NCBI RefSeq assembly: GCF_902506165.1
Contig: NZ_LR733817.1
Location: 3,953,937 to 4,017,936 of the forward strand
From: Bosea sp. 29B
GTDB lineage: Bacteria > Pseudomonadota > Alphaproteobacteria > Rhizobiales > Beijerinckiaceae
Length of the DNA stretch: 64,000 nucleotides
Reading direction: 5' to 3'
Below are positions 35,863 through 44,883 of the stretch, piece by piece (the stretch's first letter is position 1; each line of letters opens with the position of its first letter). The position numbers and the translations under genes were made by a program. The notes under the pieces are model-generated. The model was given only the letters and a program-made list of their open reading frames with translations, was not told the origin of the DNA and searched no databases.

Positions 35863-36243
35863 TCAGGCGCCTTCCGTCAGCTCGACAATGCGTGCCTTCA
35901 GCACCGTGTTCTCCTGCTCGAGCTGGCGCAGGCGCTGCATCAGGTCGAGCGGAACCGGCGCATCATCCTGCTTCGCGGCAGCGGCGAAGGAGACGCCGAT
36001 GCGCTCGGCGTCGCGCCAGCGGCTGCGCACCATACGGCTTTCCCGCTTCACCGGAACATAGAGCTCGAACAGCTCCGGCAGGGCGACGCTATCCGGGAAC
36101 ACCAGGAGAGCCCCGTCTTCCGACAGGTTGCGGATCGTGCAGTCCAGCGTCGACTGGCGCTGGTTGAAGATGACCTTGCCACCGATCAAGGTCCGGTTGC
36201 GGAGTGAGCGGCGGCGTTCGGAGGAGGTGGTTACGGCGGGCAT
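35863..36243 (-). CDS. PilZ domain-containing protein
   Basis: A 126-residue protein with an N-terminal basic segment (ERRRSLRNRTL) and the PilZ motif CTIRNLSEDGALL, the RxxxR and (D/N)xSxxG parts of a c-di-GMP binding site. A C-terminal helix with heptad character (MQRLRQLEQENTVLKARIVEL) may form a coiled coil. It probably binds c-di-GMP and acts on an unknown partner. No cyclase, phosphodiesterase or flagellar gene is nearby. Confidence 0.85.
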   Translation of the reverse strand: MPAVTTSSERRRSLRNRTLIGGKVIFNQRQSTLDCTIRNLSEDGALLVFPDSVALPELFELYVPVKRESRMVRSRWRDAERIGVSFAAAAKQDDAPVPLDLMQRLRQLEQENTVLKARIVELTEGA

Positions 36244-36341
36244 GGGCCTGGCCCTTCTTCAAGCTCAGGTTGAGATAATGCCCGTTCATGCTCCCGGTTG
36301 CAGCAGTAAGTCTTCCTTAACCTTAACTGCGCCGCGCTTGC

Positions 36342-36800
36342 TCAGGCGCCGTCGGGCGGAGGCGGCAGGAAGTCGATCTCGTAGCGCGCCGACAGGGCGA
36401 CGACCTCGGCCGGGTTCTGCTCCTTCATCGAATGGATTGCCCAGAACAGGTCGTAGAGGCGGCCGGTGGGCGCGACCCAGAACAGGCACTTCACCGGGGC
36501 ATCGCTCTTGTTGAACAGGCCGTGCGGGATGTTGCGCGGCAGCTTGATCAGGTCGCCGGGCAGGGCATGCGATTCCTGGCCGTCGAGCACGAGGTCGAGC
36601 CGGCCCTCGAGCATGTAGATGAACTCGTCCTGGGTCGGGTGGATGTGCGGCGGTACGAAGGTGCCGGGCGGGAAGGTGGCGTGCCAGGAGAAGCTGTCCT
36701 CGCTCAGCATCTTCGGCACATAGGTCTGGCCGAGGATGTTCCAGGAGATCGCGTCGATCCCCTCATTGGCCTTGGTCACGCCGGCGGTGAGTGGTTTCAT
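36342..36800 (-). CDS. Cupin domain-containing protein
   Basis: A 152-residue single-domain cupin. Motif 1 is PPGTFVPPHIHPTQDEFIYM then LEGRL (two His, one Glu metal ligands near residues 52-58) and motif 2 is PGDLIKLPRNIPHGLFN. It lies 16 bp after livF and is the last gene of the Liv-type ABC operon, so it may act on the imported compound, for example as a small dioxygenase or isomerase. Family sequence alone does not fix a reaction. Confidence 0.85.
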   Translation of the reverse strand: MKPLTAGVTKANEGIDAISWNILGQTYVPKMLSEDSFSWHATFPPGTFVPPHIHPTQDEFIYMLEGRLDLVLDGQESHALPGDLIKLPRNIPHGLFNKSDAPVKCLFWVAPTGRLYDLFWAIHSMKEQNPAEVVALSARYEIDFLPPPPDGA

Positions 36801-36816
36801 CTTCGGTCTCCTTCTT

Positions 36817-37515
36817 TCAAAGATGCAGGAAGCGGTCCTTGACCGCGCTGTCGCTGCGCAGCTCGTCGCTGCTGCCGCGCCAGGCGACGCGGCCCTTCTC
36901 CAGCACGATATGCCGGTCGGCGATCTTCGCGAGTGCGTCGACATTCTTGTCGATTACCAGGATCGACTCGCCCTCGGCCTTCAGCGCGGCGAGGCAGGAC
37001 CAGATCTCCTGCCGGATGATCGGCGCCAGCCCTTCTGTCGCCTCGTCGAGGATGACGAGCTTGGGATTGGTCATCAACGCCCGGCCGATCGCCAGCATCT
37101 GCTGCTCGCCGCCGGAGAGCTGGTTGCCGCGATTGGCCTTGCGCTCCCTGAGGCGCGGCAGGAAGGCGTAGACGCGCTCCAGCGTCCAGCGTGCCTTGCC
37201 AAAGCGGCTGGCGGCGGTGGCGATGAGGTTCTCCTCGACCGAGAGCGTCGGGAAGATCTGGCGGCCTTCCGGAACGAGCCCGATGCCGGCCTGCGCCAGC
37301 CGGAACGGCGCGCTGCCAGTGAGGTCGACACCGCCGAAGCTGACGCGGCCGGCGCGCGGCCGGATCAGCCCCATGATGGCGCGCACGGTCGTGGTCTTGC
37401 CCATGCCGTTGCGGCCGAGCAGGGTCACGACCTCGCCGGCGCCGACCGAAAGATCGACGCCGAACAGGATCTGCGCCTCGCCATAGCCGGCATCGAGGTT
37501 CTCGACCGTCAGCAC
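36817..37515 (-). CDS. livF: Branched-chain amino acid-type ABC ATPase, LivF
   Basis: A 232-residue ATPase of the LivF family. Walker A is LLGRNGMGKTTTVRAIMGLI, the signature is LSGGEQQMLAIGRAL, and Walker B is LVILDEATEGLAPIIRQEI, the LivF-specific form. It is the second ATPase of the Liv-type operon, 2 bp after livG. Given the cupin and the operator shared with a flavin monooxygenase, the substrate may be an aromatic acid rather than an amino acid. Confidence 0.93.
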   Translation of the reverse strand: MLTVENLDAGYGEAQILFGVDLSVGAGEVVTLLGRNGMGKTTTVRAIMGLIRPRAGRVSFGGVDLTGSAPFRLAQAGIGLVPEGRQIFPTLSVEENLIATAASRFGKARWTLERVYAFLPRLRERKANRGNQLSGGEQQMLAIGRALMTNPKLVILDEATEGLAPIIRQEIWSCLAALKAEGESILVIDKNVDALAKIADRHIVLEKGRVAWRGSSDELRSDSAVKDRFLHL

Positions 37516-37517
37516 GG

Positions 37518-38267
37518 CTAGCCCTCCTCGCCGAGATAGGCTTCGCGCACGGCCGGGTCGGCCCTGACGACGGCCGGGTCGCCCGAGGCGATGACACGGC
37601 CATAGACCAGCACGCTGACGGTGTCGGCGAGCGCGAACACCGCCTCCATGTCGTGCTCGACCAGCAGCATGGCGTAGCGCCCTTTCAGGCTCTTGAGCAG
37701 GGCGATCAGGCGCTCGCCTTCCTCCTTGCCGACGCCGGCGAGCGGCTCGTCGAGCAGGATCGCCGCCGGCTCGAGCGCCAGCGCCATGGCGATCTCCAGT
37801 GCCCGCTTCTCGCCATGGGACAGGCTGCCGGCCGGGACATGGGCGCGCTCGCTGAGGCCGACCGCATCCAGCGCCACGCGGGCAGGGCTGTTCAGGCGCT
37901 CGTCGCCGGCGGCATTGCGGAAGAAGGAGAGCGGATGCGTCGCCTTGGCCTGCACGCCGAGCGCGACATTCTCCAGCGCCGAGAGCGAAGCGATGGTGGA
38001 GGTGATCTGGAAGGTCCGCGCCAGGCCGTGGCGGGCGCGCTTTTCGGCGTTGAAGGCGGTGACGTCCTGGCCGCGGAAACGGATCTGGCCGGCATCGGGC
38101 GTCAGCATGCCGGAGATCTGGTGGACCAGCGTGGTCTTGCCGGCGCCGTTCGGGCCGATCAGCGCGTGCAATTCGCCGGGCGCGACGGCGAGGCTGACGC
38201 CGTCGGTGACCTTCAGCGCGCCGAAGGATTTGCTCAACGCCTCGAGGACGAGGACCGGCTCAGCCAT
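37518..38267 (-). CDS. livG: Branched-chain amino acid-type ABC ATPase, LivG
   Basis: A 249-residue ATPase of the LivG family. Walker A is IGPNGAGKTTLVHQISGML, the signature LSHGEKRALEIAMAL is the LivG variant, and Walker B is AILLDEPLAGVGKEEGERL. The ATG at 38267 overlaps livM by 8 bp; a GTG at 38276 would add three residues. The order livH-livM-livG-livF follows the usual hydrophobic amino acid transporter arrangement. Confidence 0.93.
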   Translation of the reverse strand: MAEPVLVLEALSKSFGALKVTDGVSLAVAPGELHALIGPNGAGKTTLVHQISGMLTPDAGQIRFRGQDVTAFNAEKRARHGLARTFQITSTIASLSALENVALGVQAKATHPLSFFRNAAGDERLNSPARVALDAVGLSERAHVPAGSLSHGEKRALEIAMALALEPAAILLDEPLAGVGKEEGERLIALLKSLKGRYAMLLVEHDMEAVFALADTVSVLVYGRVIASGDPAVVRADPAVREAYLGEEG

Positions 38268-39249
38268 GGCGCCCACCCAGCTTGCGCAGCAAGCCGACGA
38301 TGCCGCCGCGGGTGAACAGGACGAACAGGATGATCATCGGTCCGAAGATGACGCGCCAGTGCTCGGTGAGGTGCGAGAGCGCGTCCTCGGCGATCAGATA
38401 GGCGATGGCGCCGATGATCGCGCCATGCAGCGAGCCGACGCCGCCGAGCACCGCCATGAAGATCAACTCGCCCGAACGCTGCCAGGACATGAAGGCCGGA
38501 CTGACGAATTCGGTGTGGTTGGCGAGGAAGAACCCGGAGAGGCCCGCCAGCATGCCGCTGATCACATAGGCGACGAGGCGCACCTTGGTGACGTCGAAAC
38601 CGGTGACGCTGACGCGGACCGGGTTCTCGCGCGCCGCCCGGAGCACTCGGCCGAAGCGCGAGGCGACGAGGCCGCGCACCAGCAGATAGGCACCGGCGAG
38701 CGCGATCAGCACGCTGTAATAGAACGAGGTCCGGTTCGCGAACGGGTTGAAGCCGAGGAGGGTGCTCTTCTCGTAGAGCGTCAGCCCGTCATCGCCGCCA
38801 TAGGCCGAGAGCGCCTGCGCCAGGAAATAGACCATCTGGCCGAAGGCGAGGGTGATCATGATGAAGGCGACGCCGCGCGTGCGCAGACAGACCGCTCCTG
38901 TGATCGCGCCGAACAGCGCGCAGACGGCGAGGATCACCGGCAGGATCGCGAGCGCCTCGCTCCGGCCCTCGGTGATCATGATGCCGGTGACATAGGCGCC
39001 GATCCCGAGGAAGGCGGCATGGCCGAAGGAAACGAGCCCGCCGACGCCAAGGATGAGGTCGAGCGAGAGCGCAGCGATGGCGAAGATCAGCGCCCGCGTC
39101 AGCAAAGCGAGCCAGCCGGCCGGCATGCCGATGGAGACGGCGAGCGGCAGCAGGGCGAGCAGCAGGAACAGGATGGCCGGCAGCAAGACCTTGGCGCGCT
39201 CGCGCGGCGGGACGACGCTGGTCACCTCGGCTGTCGTCGTCGCACTCAT
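38260..39249 (-). CDS. livM: Branched-chain amino acid-type ABC permease, LivM
   Basis: A 329-residue permease with about 9-10 helices. The family motifs include LSLDLILGVGGLVSFGHAAF and the coupling region FGRVLRAARENPVRVSVTGF, and LSGFFLANHTEFVSPAFMSW. The ATG at 39249 overlaps the livH stop by 4 bp; the open frame extends further upstream, opposite livH, without homology. It forms the translocation pore with LivH. Confidence 0.93.
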   Translation of the reverse strand: MSATTTAEVTSVVPPRERAKVLLPAILFLLLALLPLAVSIGMPAGWLALLTRALIFAIAALSLDLILGVGGLVSFGHAAFLGIGAYVTGIMITEGRSEALAILPVILAVCALFGAITGAVCLRTRGVAFIMITLAFGQMVYFLAQALSAYGGDDGLTLYEKSTLLGFNPFANRTSFYYSVLIALAGAYLLVRGLVASRFGRVLRAARENPVRVSVTGFDVTKVRLVAYVISGMLAGLSGFFLANHTEFVSPAFMSWQRSGELIFMAVLGGVGSLHGAIIGAIAYLIAEDALSHLTEHWRVIFGPMIILFVLFTRGGIVGLLRKLGGRHG

Positions 39250-40172
39250 GTCCGTCCCCGCGCCGGCAGCAGGCCTTCCGGCCGCACGAACAGCACCACC
39301 GCCATCAGCAGGTAGATCAGCATCGAGGACAGGGCCGCGCCGGTCGCCCGCGCCGAGGGCGCGCTCATGAACAGCCGCAGCAGGTCGTTCATGAAGGAGC
39401 GGCCGAGCGTGTCTACCAGCCCGACGATCAGCGCCGCGACGAAGGCGCCGCGGATCGAGCCGATGCCGCCGATGACGATGACGACGAAGGCGAGGATCAG
39501 CACGGTGTCGCCCATGCCGGGCTCGACCGAGAGGATCGGCGCTGCCATCGCGCCGGCGAAGCCAGCCAGCATCGTGCCGAAAGCGAAGACGATCATGAAC
39601 AGCTTGCGGATGTCGACGCCGAGCGCCGAGACCATCGGCGCATTGGAGGCGCCGGCGCGCAGCAGCATGCCGGTTCGGGTCTTCTCGACGATGAACCAGA
39701 GCAGGGCGCCGACTGCCAAGCCAGAGCCGATCAGGGCGAAGCGATAGGTCGGGTAGAGGATGCCATCCATCAGCGCGACATTGCCGGTCAGGAACGCCGG
39801 CAGCGGCACGGAAAGGGGAGCGGCGCCCCAGATCATCTTGACGCCCTGGTTGAGCAGCAGGATCAGCCCGAAGGTAGCCAGCACCTGGTCGAGATGGTCG
39901 CGCTCGTAGAGATGGCGGAAGACCAGGAATTCGAGCGCGAGGCCGAAGACCAGCGCCGCCGCCAGCGCCAGCACGAGGCCGAGCACGAAGGAGCCGGTCA
40001 GCGCCACGAAGGTCACGGCAAGATAGGCGCCGAGCATGTACTGCACGCCATGCGCCAGGTTGATGAAGTCCATCACGCCGAAGACCAGCGTCAGCCCTGC
40101 CGCCACCAGGAACAGCAGGATGCCGAACTGCAGCCCGTTCAGGATCTGGACGATGAGAAGGCCGGTGGTCAT
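39246..40172 (-). CDS. livH: Branched-chain amino acid-type ABC permease, LivH
   Basis: A 308-residue permease. Start 40172 gives the LivH N terminus MTTGLLIVQILNGLQFG, and the first helices contain LVFGVMDFINLAHGVQYMLG, a family hallmark. The C-terminal loop contains VIVIGGIGSIRGAFVAALIV. It follows the binding-protein gene after a palindromic repeat and overlaps livM by 4 bp. Confidence 0.93.
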   Translation of the reverse strand: MTTGLLIVQILNGLQFGILLFLVAAGLTLVFGVMDFINLAHGVQYMLGAYLAVTFVALTGSFVLGLVLALAAALVFGLALEFLVFRHLYERDHLDQVLATFGLILLLNQGVKMIWGAAPLSVPLPAFLTGNVALMDGILYPTYRFALIGSGLAVGALLWFIVEKTRTGMLLRAGASNAPMVSALGVDIRKLFMIVFAFGTMLAGFAGAMAAPILSVEPGMGDTVLILAFVVIVIGGIGSIRGAFVAALIVGLVDTLGRSFMNDLLRLFMSAPSARATGAALSSMLIYLLMAVVLFVRPEGLLPARGRT

Positions 40173-40208
40173 GCGCTTCGGCAACTCGGCTCGAGAACAA
40201 CAGATGCC

Positions 40209-40309
40209 GTCATCCCGGCCGCAGCGAAGCGGAGAGCCGGGATCCATGCCTGAACATCGATCGGGTCTGGCATGGACCCCGGGTCGGGCTTGAGCCCGCC
40301 CGGGATGAC
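40209..40309. repeat. GTCATCCCGG/CCGGGATGAC palindromic repeat
   Basis: The element begins GTCATCCCGGCCGCAGCGAA and ends GCCCGCCCGGGATGAC, with a central pair GGATCCATGCC/GGCATGGACC. It separates the binding-protein gene from livH inside the operon. The GTCATCCCGG...CCGGGATGAC pattern is a common intergenic repeat in alphaproteobacteria. Confidence 0.8.
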
Positions 40310-40338
40310 CATTCAGGTCGCGTTGAAGGACGTCACCG

Positions 40339-41508
40339 TCACTTCAGCGCGCAATCCTTTGCATGCGGGTCGGCATAGTCCTCGAACACCTTCTGGGCGA
40401 TCTCGGTCTGGAACTTGCCGTCGGCCCGTTTGGCGACCTTGACCAGGTAGAAGTCCTGGATCGGGTAGCCATTGGTGTTGAACTTGAACTTGCCGCGCAG
40501 CGAGGTGAAGTCGGCCTTCTTGATCGCGGCGCGCAGCTTGTCCTTGTCGGCGGTGCCGCCGGCGGCCTTGACCGCCGAGTCGATCAGGAGCGCCGCGTCG
40601 AAGGCCTGCTGGGCATAGGAGCCGGGCACGATCTTGTAGGCGGCTTCATAGGCCGAGACGAACTTCTTCGTCTGCGGGTTGTCCATGTTGGGCGCCCAGG
40701 TCATGCCGCCGAACATGCCGACCGCCGCGTCCTGCTGCGCCGGGAGCGTCGACTCGTCGACGGTGAAGGCGGAGAGGAAGGGCACTTTGCCGGTGAGGCC
40801 GGCCTGCGACCACTGCTTGACGAAGTTGACGCCGAGGCCGCCGGGCAGGAAGGCGAAGACCACGTCGGGCTTGGCCGAGGCGATCTTGGCGAGCTCGGCG
40901 GAGAAGTCGAGCGCATTCAGCGGCACATAGACCTCGTCGAGGACCTCGCCCTTGAAGTAGCGCTTGAAGCCGGCGAGCGAGTCCTTACCCGCCTGATAGT
41001 TCGGCGCGATGATGTAAGCCTTCTTGTAGTTCTGGTCCTGCGCGTACTTGCCCAGCACCTCGTGGACCTGGTCGTTCTGGTACGAGGTCACGAAGAAGTT
41101 CTGGTGGCAGGCCTTGCCGGCCATGGTCGAGGGGCCGGCATTCGGGCTGATCAGGATCGCGCCAGAGTCCAGCACCGGCTTGGCGATCGCGCCGAGGATG
41201 TTCGAGAACACCGGGCCGACGACGAAGTCGACCTTGCCGCCCTCGACGTAGCTGCGCACCTTGCCGACCGCGACATCGGGCTTGAGCTCATCGTCGATCA
41301 CGGTGATCTGCACCGGCACGCCGCCGAGCTTGCCACCGTTCTGGTCGACCGCGAGCTGGAAACCGTCACGAACCTGCTGGCCGAGCGCCGCCGCCGGCCC
41401 GGTCAGTACGCTGACCACGCCGATCTTCAGGGGCTCCTGCGCCTGGGCGGTGGCGAGCCCGAGTGCGAGCACACCGGCGCCGAGCGACAGGGTGAATTTG
41501 AGCGTCAT
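40339..41508 (-). CDS. ABC transporter substrate-binding protein, LivJ/K type
   Basis: A 389-residue periplasmic binding protein of the Leu/Ile/Val (family 4) group. The signal peptide is MTLKFTLSLGAGVLALGLA with cleavage after AQA. The mature N terminus LKIGVVSVLTGPAAALGQQ and segments ISPNAGPSTMAGKACHQNFF and SYQNDQVHEVLGKYAQD are typical of members that bind aromatic or hydroxy acids as well as amino acids. It is the first gene of the operon, behind a promoter that carries an AAGCTT-centred operator. Confidence 0.92.
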   Translation of the reverse strand: MTLKFTLSLGAGVLALGLATAQAQEPLKIGVVSVLTGPAAALGQQVRDGFQLAVDQNGGKLGGVPVQITVIDDELKPDVAVGKVRSYVEGGKVDFVVGPVFSNILGAIAKPVLDSGAILISPNAGPSTMAGKACHQNFFVTSYQNDQVHEVLGKYAQDQNYKKAYIIAPNYQAGKDSLAGFKRYFKGEVLDEVYVPLNALDFSAELAKIASAKPDVVFAFLPGGLGVNFVKQWSQAGLTGKVPFLSAFTVDESTLPAQQDAAVGMFGGMTWAPNMDNPQTKKFVSAYEAAYKIVPGSYAQQAFDAALLIDSAVKAAGGTADKDKLRAAIKKADFTSLRGKFKFNTNGYPIQDFYLVKVAKRADGKFQTEIAQKVFEDYADPHAKDCALK

Positions 41509-41586
41509 GTCTGATGTCCTCCCAGGACGTGCCAGATGCGGCCGCCGGCGGGGTTCCCCATCCCTGTCCGTGCGGTGTCGGCAGCC

Positions 41587-41615
41587 ATATTGTTTCAAGC
41601 TTAAAATATCTGCAA
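41587..41615 (-). promoter_or_regulatory. Promoter and AAGCTT palindrome of the Liv-type operon
   Basis: On the minus strand TTGCAG (41610-41615) and CAATAT (41587-41592) form a -35/-10 pair with a 17-bp spacer. A palindrome centred on AAGCTT (41597-41602), read as TATTTTAAGCTTGAAACAAT, fills the spacer, so a bound repressor would block RNA polymerase. About 18 of 22 aligned bases match the operator at 33527-33552 upstream of the flavin monooxygenase. Confidence 0.75.
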
Positions 41616-41653
41616 GGGGGTTCCTGCGTGTAATTTTCGTGCGTGGGCGGAGA

Positions 41654-41763
41654 GCGTCATTCTCGGGCGGAGCGAAGCGCAGACCCGAGAATCTCAGGAC
41701 GAGAAGGCGCCGGCTGGCGCCCCTTCCGGCCTGAGATGCTCGGGACGAGCCCGAGCATGACGC
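41654..41763. repeat. GTCATTCTCGGG compound palindromic repeat
   Basis: Two nested palindromes, GCGTCATTCTCGGG...CCCGAGAATCTC and GAGATGCTCGGG...CCCGAGCATGACGC, lie between the Liv operon promoter and the end of the BMP-type binding protein gene. The outer arms GCGTCAT/ATGACGC pair. It follows the last gene of the purine operon and may mark the 3' end of that transcript. Confidence 0.8.
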
Positions 41764-41780
41764 TTCCTGGGTAGCCGCCG

Positions 41781-42854
41781 TCAGGCCTGCACGCCGTCGA
41801 CGTACCAGTCCATCTTCGAGAGCATCTCGTCGCTGGCGGTCTCGCCGGCCTTGAGGCGCAGCGTGCCCTTCTGGTCCTTGAGCTCGCCGGTGAAGGGGTG
41901 GAGCGTGCCGGCTGCGATGCCCTTCTGCACTTCGTCTGCGGCGGCGCGCGCTGCCGGTGTGACGGCGTCATTATAAGGCGCGAGCTTGACCATGCCTTCC
42001 TTGAGGCCGTGCCAGACGTCGCCGGTCTTCCAGGTACCGTCCATCGCCTCCTTGACGCGCTTGATGTAGTAGCCCGACCAGTCGTCGACGATCGCCGAGA
42101 GATGGGCCTTCGGCGCGAACGCCTTCATGTCCGAGGCCTGACCGAAGGCGAAGACGCCGCGCTGCTCGGCCGCCTGCAACGGAGCGGCGGAATCGGTGTG
42201 CTGGGTGATCATGTCGGCGCCCTGGTCGATCAGCGCCTTGGCCGCATCGGCTTCCTTGGCCGGGTCGTACCAGGTCGAGCACCAGATCACCTTGGTCTTG
42301 AAGTTCGGGTTCACCTTCTTCGCTGCGAGATGGAAGGCATTGATGCCCATCACCACCTCGGGGATCGGGAAGGAGGCGACATAGCCGGCCTGGCCGGTCT
42401 TCGACATATGGCCGGCGATGGTGCCGATCGCGGCGCGGCCCTCGTAGAAGCGGGCATTGTAGGTCGCGACATTCTCGGCGCGCTGATAGCCGGTGGCATG
42501 CTCGAAGAAGATCTTCGGGAACTGCTTGGCGACCTGGATCGTCGGGTTCATGAAGCCGAACGAGGTGGTGAAGATCAGCTGGTTGCCGGCCTGGGCGAGT
42601 TGGCGGATGGCGCGCGCCGCGTCCGGGCCTTCGGCGACGTTCTCGATGAAGCTGGTCTTGATCTTGTTGCCGTAGTGCTTCTCCAGTGCGAGGCGGCCCT
42701 GATCGTGGGTCCAGGTATAGCCATGGTCGCCGATCGGGCCGACATAGACGAAGCCGACGCCGAACGGCGCCTGGGCGTTCGCGCCCACCAGCGGCAGGGC
42801 CGAGCTCGCGGCAGCGCCGGCAAGAAGAGTGCGGCGGGTGATGATGGTCGACAT
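41781..42854 (-). CDS. BMP-family ABC transporter substrate-binding protein
   Basis: A 357-residue periplasmic protein of the Bmp/PnrA-like family, whose members bind purine nucleosides or bases. The Tat-like signal contains ITRRTLLAGAAASSALPLV. The mature start VGFVYVGPIGDHGYTWTHDQ is typical, with later FFEHATGYQRAENVATYNAR and VASFPIPEVVMGINAF. It is the last gene of the operon that begins with xanthine dehydrogenase, which supports a purine ligand. Start 42854 is set by the signal peptide. Confidence 0.92.
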   Translation of the reverse strand: MSTIITRRTLLAGAAASSALPLVGANAQAPFGVGFVYVGPIGDHGYTWTHDQGRLALEKHYGNKIKTSFIENVAEGPDAARAIRQLAQAGNQLIFTTSFGFMNPTIQVAKQFPKIFFEHATGYQRAENVATYNARFYEGRAAIGTIAGHMSKTGQAGYVASFPIPEVVMGINAFHLAAKKVNPNFKTKVIWCSTWYDPAKEADAAKALIDQGADMITQHTDSAAPLQAAEQRGVFAFGQASDMKAFAPKAHLSAIVDDWSGYYIKRVKEAMDGTWKTGDVWHGLKEGMVKLAPYNDAVTPAARAAADEVQKGIAAGTLHPFTGELKDQKGTLRLKAGETASDEMLSKMDWYVDGVQA

Positions 42855-42886
42855 GGTGGTGTTCCCCGTTGTCGGTTGCGACGCCG

Positions 42887-43810
42887 TCAGGGCGCCGGGA
42901 AAGGCTTGCCGAGGCAGGCGGGCGCGTCGCGTCCGCCGGTCCGTCCTCCTAGCGACATCATGGTCAGAACCACAATCGTCGCAAGGTAGGGGGTCATCGC
43001 CAGCACCTCGGGCGCGATGAAACTGAGGCCGGCCGCCTTGGCCTGCAGTTCGAAGGTCGCGACCGCGCCGAAGAGATAGGCGCCGATCAGCAGCCGGCCC
43101 GGCTTCCAGGCGGCGAAGACGACGAGAGCGAGCGCGATCCAGCCACGGCCTGCGGTCAGCCGGTCGGCCCACATCGGCGTCAGCGCCAGCGAAAAATAAG
43201 CACCGCCGAGGCCGGCCAGCGCGCCGCCGAAGGCCGTTGCGCCGGTGCGGATCGCCAGCACGCGATAGCCGATCGCATGGGCGGAATCGGCGTTCTCGCC
43301 GACGGCGCGCAGGATCAGCCCGGCCTTGGTCCGGCGCAGGAACAGGCTGACCGCAAGGACGAGCGCGAGCGAGAGATAGACGATCGCGTCATGGCCGAAG
43401 ACAAGGCGCAGCCAGGGATGCGCTGCATAATCGGCCGGGAAGAGCGGTCCGAGCCGCGTGATCGTGCGCCCGACGAAGCCGGCGCCGATCAGCGAGGAGG
43501 CGCCGATGCCGAAGATCGTCAGCGCGAGGCCGGTCGCGACCTGATTGGAGCCGAGGCCGAGCGTTAGCAGCGCGAAGATCATCGCTGCAGCGACGCCAGC
43601 CAATGTCGCGGCCAGGAGACCGAGCGGGACGCTGCCGGTGGAGTAGGCGACGGCAAAGCCGGCAACCGCGCCGCACAGCATCATGCCCTCGACGCCGAGA
43701 TTGAGCACGCCGGCCTTTTCGGTCACGAGCTCGCCGAGACCGGCAAGCAGGATCGGCGTCGCCGCGGCGGCGAGCGTCATGAAGATCGAGACGAGGATGG
43801 CGGCTGTCAT
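42887..43810 (-). CDS. Nucleoside/purine ABC permease, second subunit
   Basis: A 307-residue permease of the BMP/nucleoside family (YufQ/NupQ-like). Early segments contain LGELVTEKAGVLNLGVEGMM, the hallmark of the group, and the coupling loop has LILRAVGENADSAHAIGYRV. The start at 43810 overlaps the stop of the first permease by 4 bp (ATGA). It forms the channel with the product of 43807-44883. Confidence 0.92.
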   Translation of the reverse strand: MTAAILVSIFMTLAAAATPILLAGLGELVTEKAGVLNLGVEGMMLCGAVAGFAVAYSTGSVPLGLLAATLAGVAAAMIFALLTLGLGSNQVATGLALTIFGIGASSLIGAGFVGRTITRLGPLFPADYAAHPWLRLVFGHDAIVYLSLALVLAVSLFLRRTKAGLILRAVGENADSAHAIGYRVLAIRTGATAFGGALAGLGGAYFSLALTPMWADRLTAGRGWIALALVVFAAWKPGRLLIGAYLFGAVATFELQAKAAGLSFIAPEVLAMTPYLATIVVLTMMSLGGRTGGRDAPACLGKPFPAP

Positions 43811-44883
43811 GGCGCGCTCCTCGTCGGGCGCGCCTTCCAGGCGAGCCGCCAGCGCACCAGCACATCGGTCGCGAGCAGGAAGAACAGCAGCAGCGCCTGG
43901 AACATGCCGGTCGCGGCCGAGGGCAGGCGCACTGTGCTCTGGGCGATCTCGCCGCCGACATAGGTCACCGCCAGCACCAGCGCGCCGAAGACGATGCCAA
44001 CGGGCGAGAGCCGGCCGAGAAAGGCGACGATGATCGCGGTGAAGCCGTAGCCGACCGGGAATTGCGGCGTGAGCTGGCCGAAGGGGCCGGCTGCCTCGAA
44101 CAGCCCGGCGAGGCCCGCGAGCCCACCGCCGGCGAGCAGCGCCGCCCAGGTCACGCGATTGGCATCGAAGCCGCCATGGCGGGCGGCTGCCGGCGCACGG
44201 CCGACGACGCGGACGGCATAGCCGGCGATGGTCTTGCTCATCACGAACCAGGCGATCAGCGCGAGCAGGATGGCAAGCGGAACGCCGAGATGGACGAGCG
44301 AGCCTTCCGCGACCGCCGGCAGCGTCTGGGAGGCGCTGAACATCTTGGTCTGCGGGAAATTGAAGCCGTCCGGGTCCTTCCAAGGGCCGCGCACGAGGTA
44401 GTACAGGAACTGCACCGCGACATAGGTCAGCATCAGGCTGGTCAGGATTTCGCTGACCTGCAGGCGGACCTTGAGCAGGGCAGGGAGCGCTGCATAGGCC
44501 GCGCCACCGAGGATGCCGGCGAGCGCCATAGCCGGCAGAATCCACCAGCCGGCCATGTCATCGGTCAATAGCGCGACGCCGGTGCCGGCGATCGCGCCCA
44601 TTACGTACTGCCCCTCGGCGCCGATGTTCCAGACATTGGCGCGGAAGCCGATGGCGAGGCCGAGCGCGATCATGATGAGAGGCGCCGCCTTGACGCCGAG
44701 ATCGGCCCAGCGCTGCGGCTCGATCAGCGGCGTGACGAAGATCGCCGTGACCGCGCGCAGGCCGTCATAGCCGATCGCGCCGAAGACCAGCATGCCGGTC
44801 AGCATGGTGAGCCCGATCGCGATCAGCGGGCTGAGGTACAGCATCGTCTTGCTCGGCTCGCGCCGGCGCCGCCACTCAAGCAT
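43807..44883 (-). CDS. Nucleoside/purine ABC permease, first subunit
   Basis: A 358-residue permease of the YufP/NupP-like family. Typical segments are AAPLIMIALGLAIGFRANVW then NIGAEGQYVMGAI, LQVSEILTSLMLTYVA and FTAIIVAFLGRLSPVGIV. The ATG at 44883 overlaps the ATPase stop by 8 bp. The operon order ATPase, permease, permease, binding protein is standard for this class except that the binding protein is last. Confidence 0.92.
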   Translation of the reverse strand: MLEWRRRREPSKTMLYLSPLIAIGLTMLTGMLVFGAIGYDGLRAVTAIFVTPLIEPQRWADLGVKAAPLIMIALGLAIGFRANVWNIGAEGQYVMGAIAGTGVALLTDDMAGWWILPAMALAGILGGAAYAALPALLKVRLQVSEILTSLMLTYVAVQFLYYLVRGPWKDPDGFNFPQTKMFSASQTLPAVAEGSLVHLGVPLAILLALIAWFVMSKTIAGYAVRVVGRAPAAARHGGFDANRVTWAALLAGGGLAGLAGLFEAAGPFGQLTPQFPVGYGFTAIIVAFLGRLSPVGIVFGALVLAVTYVGGEIAQSTVRLPSAATGMFQALLLFFLLATDVLVRWRLAWKARPTRSAP

